A stretch of DNA of 64,000 nt from Spirometra erinaceieuropaei (lineage: Eukaryota > Platyhelminthes > Cestoda > Diphyllobothriidea > Diphyllobothriidae), in NCBI GenBank assembly GCA_902702965.1, contig CACRXP010000070.1:1052721-1116720 (forward strand), given 5' to 3'. This document shows positions 53,771-64,000 of the stretch, one piece after another (the stretch's first letter is position 1; the number at the start of each line of letters is the position of its first letter). The notes under the pieces were generated by a model that searched no databases, was not told the origin of the DNA, and saw only the letters and a program-made list of their open reading frames with translations. The position numbers were made by a program, and so were the translations under genes.

Positions 53771-56700
53771 AGTGAAGGCAAAAGAAGCATTTGCAATTCC
53801 ATAATATTTAAACTGTCTTGCTCGGAGAGACAAAACATATATAAAACTTATAATTACCGTTGGCGAATGCGACCAGAAGACGACATATCCAACTTTCGTT
53901 TTGTTTGTATACAGCTTAATTTTTGTGTGTGAACTGGCTAGCATTCTTCGGTTTTTGGTCGAAATTCACGTAATGTCCTTAAATATGCTTTGTATTGTGT
54001 ACTTTGTTCGCACCGGCTATGAAAACTACGCTTTGATGTTTACATGCCTGCCTATCTTGTGTCTTCCACCAATCATCATGAAAGCCGAATGACTCATTTT
54101 AACAGTAACTAAAGATCGGTCCATTCTCAGATATTACTGTTCCAAAACAAGATGGTGAAAATCACAACGATAATATTTTTACTCCACAATTTTACATATC
54201 TGGCAAACGATCGTTCAATTATTTCAAATCACTAGAAATCCTAAGATATTTTAACAAACTACAAGCATCCTTCAAGGAAACCACTCTTGTACAATATCCG
54301 CAGTTCGCTCTCTGAGTTGGCCCTCACAGTGTTGTCGTCCATAGAGGGTCCTATTCTAATCACTTTCGTGTGGACGGATATACTGCTTTCAGTATTGAAT
54401 TCGTACGCTTCCCGCGTGGTTGGAACATCATTTACCAAAACTTCGCTGAGATCCCTCTACTTAATGAGTCGCATGTCCGTCAGCGATGACCGAACCGTTA
54501 CGTCCTGTATTAAAATAATTGTTGTCACTTACATTTCTGAGTAGGGAACAAACATGCCACTTGGTTCCATGTGACGCTTAAGCTTTGCCAGGCCCATATG
54601 ATCAACTTGATTTTGTTGGTGCAGTGCGAGTTCTGTTCACAACTGACCCGACAACAACATTACTATAGTACACTGCACTAGTACATTGTCAACCTCTGCT
54701 GATGATAGTTTGCTGGTCTGTGGTAGATTTGCGAGGACTGACTCTTGCATGAGCTTTGGGGCAGATCAGTCCGACCTTAAAAGCGGCGTCATTGGCGTGC
54801 CTTTCGCTCCACATGTGTTAACACATATGCGTTAACACATATGTGCCAATTGGCGAATTGCGCAGGACATTTCGGAGCGAAATAGGTTCCAGTGCGCTTG
54901 GACCTCAACGCCAAGAACGGGCTGCGTCACCCCAGTCAATCATAGCCCCCTCCAGCCCAGCCATGTTTAAGGGGCTAGGAGGGGCTGGTTCTGGCAGGGT
55001 GGTTGATCATTCGCAGCAAAATCGGCGACCATGGCAACGACAGTTATAAATAATTAAAAAATAAAGCTGCCAGTTAAATTGCTCTGATATAACCTAATAT
55101 GTCGAGTTACGACCAAATACCACCAACCCAACTATTGCAAAACGCAGAATCAGTCAATCAACCGTTCAGCTTATTCATTATGATAAATGCAATTGCTTAG
55201 GCGTTTAATTTGTAAGCTCCTATCAACTACCAAACCAGATTTATGATGAATAAAGCAATTAGGAGACTGCATTTTCAGTAAGAAGCAATTACCTCTAGAT
55301 ATAGTTCTTAAGTCACGTCAAGCGAAACGGCTGTGAATATTTATTGCAATTACCGCAAATCACTTTCGTACAAGGTCGTTCCCTCTACTTCAAAAAACTC
55401 TGATTCATTAAAACACTCTCACTGCTCATATTAAACTCTCAAGCATAGAATGACCGGTATACCTAAGAATCTTTTTATTTCCACGTATTCATTGTTATAA
55501 CATGTGAGACTGTAAGAGGTCACCGGAGTTGCGGGGGGAATTAAGTCCCTAACTGAACTGAACATCATTCAGAGCGTCGATTGAAGCGAAGATTAGAGGT
55601 CCAGGATCTAGTTGATAAGTAGTAAAAGCAGAAGTTATCAACATTCTAATCATTATGTCGGCCTGCCTGTCCAGTCGTTTTGCCCTTTTTGATATTTGTC
55701 ACATAGTTCTTAGGAGGTATGCACTTTGGTTTGGAGAATAATTTATTCGCAGCCAATTACAATATTACTAATAATAAGGATTTTTTTTATTAAAGAACAG
55801 TCGAGGTCCCATCGAAGCGAGTACTCTGATGTACGAGTCCAAATTCATTGAAGGCAGGCTTAGCAGAATCTAATGAAGTTGCAGTGATCGTACTATCTCG
55901 AATATTCTCAAAAATCGAGGCACCGCTCTTAGTCTCTATTAATTCAACGCTGACGATAACAGGTTCAGTGACTGACTGGTTGTGGCCCTCGGCAGACATG
56001 TTAATACTATTACTGGAACAAGCAAACCACCTGAGTGATATAACTATGGGAATAGCGGTAGAATAGCGAATGGATCAGCAATGCATGAAATATGTGTCAG
56101 CTTTCCGTTCACATTTGATCAGGAACGGTTTCCCAACAATAAAGACGTGACCAGTAGCCGGAAGAGAAAAGATGAACACTATTGTGGTGAGACGCATGTT
56201 TCTGCAATGTATCTTGTAACCAAATGAACTAGCAATGCAAAACACGACACCTCTTGCGCCGAATTCATTGTTTTACTTAGCTTTGTAAAACAGAAACAAG
56301 AAAAGCTGTGAACTTGCTCTTATCACGTTGTATTGGGCATCTCCACACGCTGTCGTCCATTTATGCCATAGGTCTCCATGGTTCCTCCAGGATACCTCAA
56401 GTCCAAGTGTGTAAGATAGTCCCGTTGATTCCCCAGTCCTCAAAAAAATGACAAGAACTTCTCGAGAGTTCCGTAGGGGCTTGCTTGGGAGCTCCCTACA
56501 GAATTTTCGCATATATTGCTGTCATCTTTTGATCGAGGTTCCTTCTCCTCTGATTGGAGGTAACCGAGATCTACTTATTTCGCAACATGTGCAAAGGAAA
56601 TTGCTAATTGGTATTGTATTTTTGCAAGTTTATGTAGTCAAAAATTTGATATGGAATTTCCCGAGGAATAGACATCTTTATACTGTCAAACACAATTTTC

Positions 56701-59203
56701 GATGACACAGTCCTGCTCGACAAATATGACCTATTCAACGACGCACTGATCCCTGATATTCGATGAAGAAACCTGATTCGATCAAGTTTAAAGCGGTTGT
56801 GTGGTAGTCTGCCAGTCACATTATACGGTCGTAGAATATGAGATACGGACCAACGTAATTAATTGGATACGAAATCTTTTTGTCGGTCGAGGACAGTCTG
56901 TATGCATTATAAGCATGAAATAGGTTTCGGTGTGGATAGCAAGCGGTGCACTTCAGGGCTTCTTTTCCAGGCCATCACTGTTTATGTCTGCATAACATGA
57001 CCGGTCTCCACAGGAAAGACTGTTATCAGATGACTAAAACTATGGCGCAGAACCGAGAAAGTGATTGTGAATCAACCAATCGGCGTATACGAATGATGGG
57101 ATTTGTGGCTGCTCAGATATCCCCGGGGAAAGTGTGTCAAACGGCAGTTCGAGGCAAAACGTGTATGAAATTTAATCCACATAAATATTTCCTGTGCATA
57201 GACCGAATAAAAGGACATCAGAATCCCCATTTTGTCATCGCTGAACCTCTCCTAGTATGTCAGTCTCGCCAAGGGACTATTGTGTGCTTATCTTGCTTAT
57301 TAATCTCTTGTTCAGGTACAGAAAAGAGCGCATTTGTGAAGTAAACGGGGCATTGGGCCGTAAGCATCTATGGTATCAAATTCAGTCGTCTGACATTTAT
57401 TTAAGGAATGAGTAAATTTTGTCCGATGAGGTTAAAAGAAGGCCGATAAAAGTTGAGAAATGATTCCAATTCGTATTGTGTATATGCGAACTTGGTTGTC
57501 TTAGCCTACTCCTTCTTTAATACAAGGACATCCAAAGATACCTCATGCAGACCTGTTGAATTATTAGGGATCAGTACTATGGCCTGCACACAACTAATTT
57601 AAATATACTGGTTGCTAAAACAAATCGACATAGGAACCTTGGCAAATTTTGAAAGGACTCATCACATCCAGATGTCCATCTCAGTTTAGTGTGTTTGGAA
57701 AAAACACGCTTACTCTTCCAAACTTCCTATTTGTCACATAAGAATTGGACGAAATAGTAATATACAAATTACGCTGTCAAGTTGGAGCAGACGTAGTCTC
57801 ACTTCCGTGCATTTGTTTTAAGGATAACATTGTCTCGCAGTCGGTTGTGGCTGAAGAATGTGTCGGTAAGGTTGATATTTGAATGTATCCACAAACTGCG
57901 AAAATAACAGTCGCCCGGGGCAGACTATGTCATGGTTCAATTCCACGATTTATGAAAAAACACTTTCTCAGATGAAATCTTTCTTGACCACTTTTAGCTA
58001 AAAACGATACCCTCCCATGTTGGTTGTAGTGATGAGTTGGAAGAAGTTCCCACACTGCGGAGCACAGCGCAAACCACGTGATACTGAAAGTCTTATCTAG
58101 TCCCCACGCAATTGATTTTAACTCAATGGGCAGATATCTCAACTATTTAGACAGGTCAGATATGACAGTGCTCCATGCTCGCTTATTAATTTTGTGGCTA
58201 ACCCTTGCACATTTCCGAGTAGCCTATAATCCTGCTGTGTCCAGTGTGTCAGGGCTTGAATTGTAAATTCAAGTTACAGCCTTACAAAGGTACCAAAGGC
58301 TTCGAGAAACAGTCATCATCGGGAACTGTGAATGCTCGCTTGATGGCGCACGATATGTGCAGAAGGTCGAGAACTTTCCGTTTTTTGGCCCCTCGGAGTG
58401 CTATGCCGTTTAGATTGTAGATACGCTTATCAGGGACCTAGTATCTATTCCCAAAATGCAGCATAGTGTATATGCTTCTTTTGGCTTAGAGGAACTATCT
58501 ACGGGATCGCTCTTCCAATCGACATAGATATTCTTGGAAGTTCTTCTCATCGGCGGCACTGTGGATGACTTTCTATATGTTTATATTATACGCAAGGATG
58601 ACACACTTAGAGTTGGACGATCGAACACAATCATCAAAAAAGCAAAAAGATATTTTGTCCCACCACCGGATCTTACGGAACTGCACTCCCTATACATGTA
58701 CAACTTCATTGCCCTAGCTCAACACAGACAACTGAAAAACGACCAACGAGAAGATGCTTTAATGGGACCCCGACGGGTCTTTAATAAACAATTATTATGT
58801 TAGATCCTTTAAGGAATGCCTTGTCAATATATAGGACTGACCTATCGCGATTTGCATAATACTGCGCTCCACAGAGGCATTTAGACATAAGACATGTGCA
58901 TATTTGTCGGAGAATATCATTTCATCATACAGTATGCAAGTTCACACCAAAGCTGTGCCTCTACATACCGCAAATGCGAATTTTCCTGGACACAGAGCAA
59001 ATGTGCCCGGGTTTCAGTTGTTACTCATTGATTACTATTTTGCCAAAAGAGTGCAACAAGAGCCGCATCAAGAATGAGTCATTGCTGCTTCAGGGGAGGA
59101 CTATGTTATCGCGTCAGTTCGCAGCATATCAACACACCGTGATAGATTCAAGTGCGTCAGACCGTTTATAGTGAGAAATGTGCGCTAAGTGGGTAATGCT
59201 CAT

Positions 59204-59204
<1 letters not shown>
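53771..59204. other. Unassigned sequence with two small palindromic or repeat traces
   Basis: A small palindrome sits at 54810-54845 (CACATGTGTTAAC against GTTAACACATATGTG). A possible LINE tail end is at 55490-55550 (TAACTGAACTGAAC). Open frames at 56946-57344 and 58534-58803 show no family signature and I do not call them genes. Confidence 0.35.

Positions 59205-59239
<35 letters not shown>
59205..59239 (+). repeat. (CT)n microsatellite
   Basis: About 17 CT units. Confidence 0.95.
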
Positions 59240-59241
<2 letters not shown>

Positions 59242-59591
59242 TTTAGTCAACAGCCCAATGGTCTAGCCGGTCATTTGTCGGATACAGAGATTTGACGCAG
59301 TGACTGACGGAGTAAAATACAGCCCTTTTGCGCATGTCACAGGCACGACCTAACTCCCACAAAGCACACCCGAATTCCACTCAGTGGCGTGGACCGATTG
59401 GATTGCCCACATTTTATAGTAGCTGTGGGGATGTGTGAGAAAATAAGCGAAGGATACACTTCTCACTTACGTGAGAGATACCTAGACCGAGCCTTGGATG
59501 TTTGGTGTCGGATGTGCTTAGGCTTGATGTGTGCGCTGGTGAGGAGATATGCGACGATGTGGTTAAACCAGGGGTGTTTTATTGCAGGTGT

Positions 59592-60440
59592 TTATTGCTG
59601 TGCATGTGGTCGAGTAGACCTAACCGGCAACTGAATGTGCGAAGGTAGTTGAGGCAGGTGCGGCGGGTGAATGCTGGTGTTCCAGGCTTTGGTTCGGCAG
59701 TCTCTGTGCGAGTCCATTCGCCGACGACTTACGAAACCGGTGCATGGTACGCATGTACGGTAGCAATGTGCGCAGAGTGGATTTGGAGCTGTTAAGTCGG
59801 TTGCTGATGTGACACTGCTTGTGTTATCCGCGTTGCTGGAGGATGAGTTGGCAGTGCCGGAGATGGGAGGCTTGTCGGGTGTACTATGTGTGCTGGACAT
59901 GACAATATGTTGCTGTAAAGTTTACACTCGTGGAAAAGCATGTGACCGAATAGCTGCATGTGATGAGTTGTGTGTGAACAATGTGGACACTGGAGGTGAG
60001 TGCAACAAGCGTATGTCTGGTTCCTAACACTGGTGCGTCTGTCTTAATGCGATAGATTCGTCATCCAGGCCGATATGTGATGTAAATGTGCGATTGCACG
60101 GGTGGCATGCTCGGGTCGAGTCTAAAGCAACGATACTGTGGACGGCGGTGGGGTCAGTAGCTGCTGACGGGGAGTTGAGGGTATTTTCACAGGTAACAGC
60201 AGATCAAAAGAAGATATCCGTCGTCTCGTGTGTTGTGGCAGGGAGGATAGATGTAGTGGGTGCCGACGACGTTCCGGTGGCATCAGGAGTGAAATCACCT
60301 TTGGCTGTGATTGCTGCTGTCGTGGGCATTGGCACACGATTGACGGTGGAGACATTCGCATAGACAGCAAGTGGCATTGCCGGGTTGTCCCATTAGATTC
60401 CAAAATGTCCGACGCGACCTATCCGTAAGCAGAATGCCTG
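59592..60440 (-). pseudogene. Zinc-finger C-terminal tail of the RTE-like ORF
   Basis: At least two degenerate fingers (HPCNRTFTSHIGL near 60080; NPLCAHCYRT near 59780) are joined by Ser/Thr/Pro-rich linkers (TSSVTSATDLTAPNP). The linkers are characteristic, but the His pairs are lost, so metal binding is unlikely. Confidence 0.6.
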
Positions 60441-62060
60441 CTGATTGCAAGTCAATTTTGAAAATGGTGGGATGTTGAGGTTGAAAATCTGAGGCATTTT
60501 TGACGAGGTGCGCATTTTTTTGACAACAGTAATCCGGCTTGCTCCTTAGATCGCTGCCAAATTTCAATTTAAGTTAATTTATTAAATGCCAGTTACAGGC
60601 ATTGTCAAGGGAAGCGATTAAACACAAATCCGACCAGCAGTAAAAAAAACTCCTGAAGAATAAAAATATAGTTGATGATGGTTTTTATGGTTTGAAGGGT
60701 TCAGGAAAAAAAACTGCTGGCGGTAGATTTTCGACCGTCAAGAAGGGGGAGAAGGGGGTTGCACGGTATCGGAGATCATCGGACGTCAAATTCCTTTCAT
60801 GAAGTTGGGGATAGTCAAAGTAGAGGCGTTGAGGAACAGCTGGTGAGACCGGCCATAGTGTTCAGAGACCACAAACGCCATCGCTACGGTAGAGTCCATC
60901 AGTGGATTCAGAACCCAAAATTTGAGGAAGCTTTTCTGAATGCAAAAATCGAATAATAGTTCTCATAAATAAGTCTTCAGAACTCTTTTACAAACCAGTC
61001 GGTATTGCGCAAGCTTCTACCAGGCCTCCGAAATTATTTACAATTACTCGGGGTATGTTATCGGTGTGTCCGTATAGTTTTGCTTTTGTCCTCCTTGTCT
61101 GCGAGCATCCATAATAACATTGCCATAGAACAGTCGCTGTGGTAAGCTCTTGTCCTCCAACCTCTCTAGGTAACCGCTCCATCGAAGTTATAGTTTGTCC
61201 AGCATAGTGTGGATGTTCAGGATTCTGGTCTGTTCTAAGACTTACGAGTCTGGGATCTTGTCGTGCTACCTCAACTTTAGTATACTCTGAACACAACTGG
61301 CGAGGAACTGATTGACCATGCCGGTTTGGTTGGCTTACACTGTCCACATATCCGTCCCGTATAATTATGTTGTCATGTCTACCGTTGTGCACATTTTGAG
61401 CGTTTGTTGAATCGAAGTCGATGACGGTCCCAGTCGGAGGCTTGAATCCGGCTGTAGGCATGGTTGCCCATGGAGAACAGGTGGGCCACTTCGTTGTTTA
61501 TCTTTGTGTTGCCTAAATGGTGCTGCATAGGTAGGCGAACTTGTGTTCCATTCACGTTGATGCTGAGCGTGGTGTGATCCTCCTCTGGCGTTGCTTGTTG
61601 CATGACATCCATTTCGTCTATGTTGAATGTCAACTCGAAGTTTGCGCTATCGGAGGCGAAGAAGTTCAAATTTAATTTTCATGGTTGCTTCTGTCACTTC
61701 ATCGAATGCACGTAGTTTATGGACAGTGATTGTAAAAGTCCGTTCGAACGCTTGCATCCGCTAGTCATTAAGAAACTAGGCCCTCATTACGGTAGCTTTC
61801 CGGCTGCATTACGGAGAACGTGATACCGGAGGGTATAAGAGAGAGTAAACAGTCCTGCGTTGGACCTGTTTTGGATAATTGCGGATGCTTCTGAAACTGC
61901 CCCGTTGTCCGTGACACGCGCCATCCGCCCCTCATGAAGCCAACGCATGATGTGTGAATCGCTCAGGCCGGACGGATTTCTGAATCATTTTTCTCAGAGC
62001 CCATGATGATTAGTGATGTCGAAGAACTTCGTCAGGTCCATTGGGATAGTGTAGTGGTTG
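59592..62060 (-). mobile_element. RTE-like LINE remnant with zinc-finger tail
   Basis: From high to low coordinates: RT motif A (TIPMDLTKFFDITNHHGL, about 62055-62010), the RMARVTDNGAVSEASA block (about 61900), FFASDSANFELTFNIDEMDV then MQQATPEEDHTTL (61669 on), a WQD-type region (VARQDPRLVSLRTDQNP) and LPREVGGQ (about 61160), then a Ser/Thr/Pro-rich region with C2H2-like pieces (HPCNRTFTSHIGL, LCAHCYRT). The RT motif with the Asp pair is missing and frames shift repeatedly. A C2H2 tail after the RT is, from memory, typical of flatworm RTE-like elements. Confidence 0.75.
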
Positions 62061-62983
62061 GTATGCATTTCCTCGCACAGCCTTTGCCTCCATGGCTTCG
62101 TACATTCTCATTGAGGTGGCTGAACAGTATAGGTGCGTCCAGTGAATGACATTACAGAATGTTGATTTTTCCACTCTCAGGAGGAAAACGGTCTGACACC
62201 AACACCGCTTTTAATGCGGCTATAAATTTGCCTACCTAAACGATGATAATTTGTAATGCATCTCATGTATGGTATCTAATAATATGACATTATAAATCAT
62301 AAGCATGGCGTAATTCACACGCAAATCAGGGCTCAGCCTTCTTTTCAAGAAGACGGAAACACCACTACAGTCAGAGTCCTTGCGATCCGACCGGCTCACG
62401 ACACGCCCATTTCTTAGCTAACATGATATGGACTGCATGATTGAGTGCGCGCTCTTCAAAAGAGACGGTTGTCGTCAGTGTCACAAATTGTTTGTGTCCT
62501 TCCCCAGTACATGAACATGCTCCGTTGAGCATCTCCGAGAGCGTATGGGAACAGGTTCTGCGCACTCACAACTCGTGATTACTTGATTGGAAGCGTTGTG
62601 TATGTGTCCGCATTAAGGGTACTATAAATGATTTATTGGGTTAGGCGAACAGTCCACTGCATTCGATCAGAGCTCAGTCAAAGCATACTATTGATAAAAT
62701 GATGCCTCCAATAGAAATTGTTATGACCCGCCTAGTACGTGAAATCCCGTGGAACGTATACGTACTCGACCCTGGTCCCCAATACCAAGGCAGAAGACAA
62801 AGAACACACGGCTGGCCACGGAAAATGCATTAGCAAAACACTTCAAGTCGCGACTAGCTAAGGGTGACGCATCTTTATAACACGCTATTGTGGTTCGCCG
62901 GCATTCAACCCAATGACCTTCGGGAAGAGGGGAGTAACCAATGGCGAGGCGCCTGATTGAGATAACACCGCTGTAGAGAGAGA
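62061..62983. other. Unassigned non-coding sequence
   Basis: May contain more of the decayed RTE element (upstream RT), but I cannot read it. Confidence 0.35.
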
Positions 62984-63153
62984 GAGCTAATAAGCCAGAA
63001 ATGGCCATTCCAGTCTCCCTTGTCTTTGTCGGTAATACCATTCTGCCTATATATCATGCGCCGCTGTGCGGCTGTTGGTTGGGCTCGAGAGAGAGCCCTT
63101 AAGGCACAACGGAACGAGTGAGTTCCGTATGAACGATCGGTGAGCGTCCCCTA

Positions 63154-63155
<2 letters not shown>
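62984..63155 (+). mobile_element. tRNA-derived SINE body and tail, plus-oriented
   Basis: Body (TAATAAGCCAGAAATGGCCA) and tail (AACGATCGGTGAGCG) run into a (TA)n tract at 63156-63187; the tRNA-like head is truncated. Confidence 0.85.

Positions 63156-63187
<32 letters not shown>
63156..63187 (+). repeat. (TA)n tract, SINE tail
   Basis: About 15 TA units directly after the SINE tail. Confidence 0.9.
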
Positions 63188-63189
<2 letters not shown>

Positions 63190-63288
63190 CATACGCAGCT
63201 CGCTAAGAGTGCAACAGGCCAGACGCAGACAGCTGTTTCACGGTCGTTACCGATCATCAGTACGTCATAGGCCTTATATATGTTAAGG

Positions 63289-63319
63289 AGCAATATATAT
63301 ATATATATATATATATATT
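63289..63319 (+). repeat. (AT)n tract next to the SINE array
   Basis: About 15 AT units directly before the first array unit, which is minus-oriented, so this is also a SINE 3' tail. Confidence 0.9.
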
Positions 63320-64000
63320 ATGATAGTGGGCGCTCACCGATCAGGTTACGGAACATGCTCGTTCCGTTGTGCCTTGGGGCTCATGCTTAAACCCTCGCAG
63401 GCAGTCGCACAGCGACTAGTGATATATGTTGGAAAGGTAATACCGACAAAGACAAGGGAGACCGGAATGGCCATTTCTGGCTTATTAGCCGTCATCAGCC
63501 AGTCATACCCAACCCCAAGTGTGGATCACTTGAGATTCGAACCCGGGATCTTTGGTCATGGAGTTGAACGCTCTACCATTGAGCCACGGGCCCGTTGTCC
63601 TGTCGGTTGTGATCGGGAATATTAATTATGATAGTGGGCGCTCACCGATCAGGTTACGGAACATGCTCGTTCCGTTGTGCCTTGGGGCTCATGCTTAAAC
63701 CCTCGCAGGCAGTCGCACAGCGACTAGTGATATATGTTGGAAAGGTAATACCGACAAAGACAAGGGAGACCGGAATGGCCATTTCTGGCTTATTAGCCGT
63801 CATCAGCCAGTCATACCCAACCCCAAGTGTGGATCACTTGAGATTCGAACCCGGGATCTTTGGTCATGGAGTTGAACGCTCTACCATTGAGCCACGGGCC
63901 CGTTGTCCTGTCGGTTGTGATCGGGAATATTAATTATGATAGTGGGCGCTCACCGATCAGGTTACGGAACATGCTCGTTCCGTTGTGCCTTGGGGCTCAT
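63320..64000 (-). mobile_element. Perfect tandem array of a 308-bp SINE unit
   Basis: Units at 63320-63627 and 63628-63935 are identical base for base; a third starts at 63936 and runs off the window. Each carries, on the minus strand, a tRNA-like head with A box TGGCTCAATGGTAGAGC and B box GGTTCGAATCT, then the SINE body and the TGAGCGCCCACTATC tail. The body differs from the other SINEs here (TGAGCCCCAAGGCAC instead of GAGAGAGCC), so it is a separate subfamily. The 101-codon frame in each unit is a by-product of the repeat. Confidence 0.92.
63530..63600 (-). promoter_or_regulatory. SINE Pol III promoter (A and B boxes), array unit 1
   Basis: A box (around 63585-63569) and B box (around 63546-63536) lie at tRNA-like spacing. 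They repeat exactly 308 bp later at 63838-63908. The D arm pairs well; the rest of the cloverleaf is degenerate, so it is a SINE head, not a tRNA gene. Confidence 0.75.

Noticed and set aside
63320..63933. Two identical 101-codon proteins
   Set aside because: They are translations of the antisense strand of a SINE unit; the repeat explains the identity.
1..64000. CRISPR arrays, bacterial operons, rRNA genes
   Set aside because: None present; sequence organisation is eukaryotic, and the tandem repeats lack spacers of CRISPR type.

Overview
The window is eukaryotic, repeat-dominated DNA with no operons, no ribosome binding sites and almost no long intact reading frames. It most resembles a flatworm genome, probably a diphyllobothriidean tapeworm (Spirometra/Dibothriocephalus type). 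That assignment is inference: it rests on the mix of Penelope-like elements, CR1-like and RTE-like non-LTR retrotransposons, a tRNA-derived SINE, short introns, and one host gene with kilobase introns. A 904-base run of N (26167-27070) and a single N (13414) mark draft-assembly joins.

Host gene. One host protein-coding gene can be rebuilt exon by exon: a DHRS1-type short-chain dehydrogenase/reductase on the minus strand, four coding exons between 51706 and 41939. Splice sites and phases agree throughout and give a 359-residue protein. Its three introns (2.6 to 3.6 kb) are full of mobile DNA. A decayed duplicate of its first exon lies just upstream (51883-52010).

Mobile elements, left to right. 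(1) 1-5.2 kb: unrecognised sequence around a palindromic fold-back element. (2) 5.5-9.65 kb: a dead Penelope-like element (PLE) split at a TA by a 1904-bp Tc1/mariner-type DD34E transposon whose transposase gene carries a 43-bp intron. (3) 9.7-10.2 kb: a tRNA-derived SINE in a head-to-tail dimer. (4) 11.2-13.6 kb: a CR1-like LINE with ORF1 and the endonuclease part of ORF2, then an internal deletion. (5) 14.5-16.1 kb: a tandem duplicate of an unclassified repeat. (6) 18.7-21.8 kb: a second CR1-like LINE, a pseudogene. (7) 23.1-24.1, 29.4-30.3 and 31.3-32.6 kb: more fold-back elements. (8) 28.0-28.8, 34.5-35.9, 40.1-40.8 and 46.3-47.2 kb: short PLE derivatives that keep the GIY-YIG endonuclease; three of them sit between inverted repeats. 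(9) 44.3-45.2 and 59.6-62.1 kb: RTE-like remnants, the second ending in C2H2-like zinc-finger segments. (10) 63.3 kb to the window end: a perfect tandem array of a 308-bp SINE unit.

The most unusual object is a 966-bp element at 42703-43668 inside the third DHRS1 intron. It has perfect 25-bp terminal inverted repeats, an 8-bp target-site duplication (AAGTGAGG), and an interior built of six diverged ~122-bp tandem monomers plus a partial seventh. In other words, it is a satellite array packaged as a DNA transposon.

Interactions. The fold-back elements share their terminal tip and TA target with the DD34E transposon and were plausibly moved by it. The SINEs probably depend on a LINE for movement. 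Nested insertions (transposon in PLE, fold-back in another repeat, SINE and LINE tail in a fold-back, PLE in a tandem repeat) give a relative order of activity.
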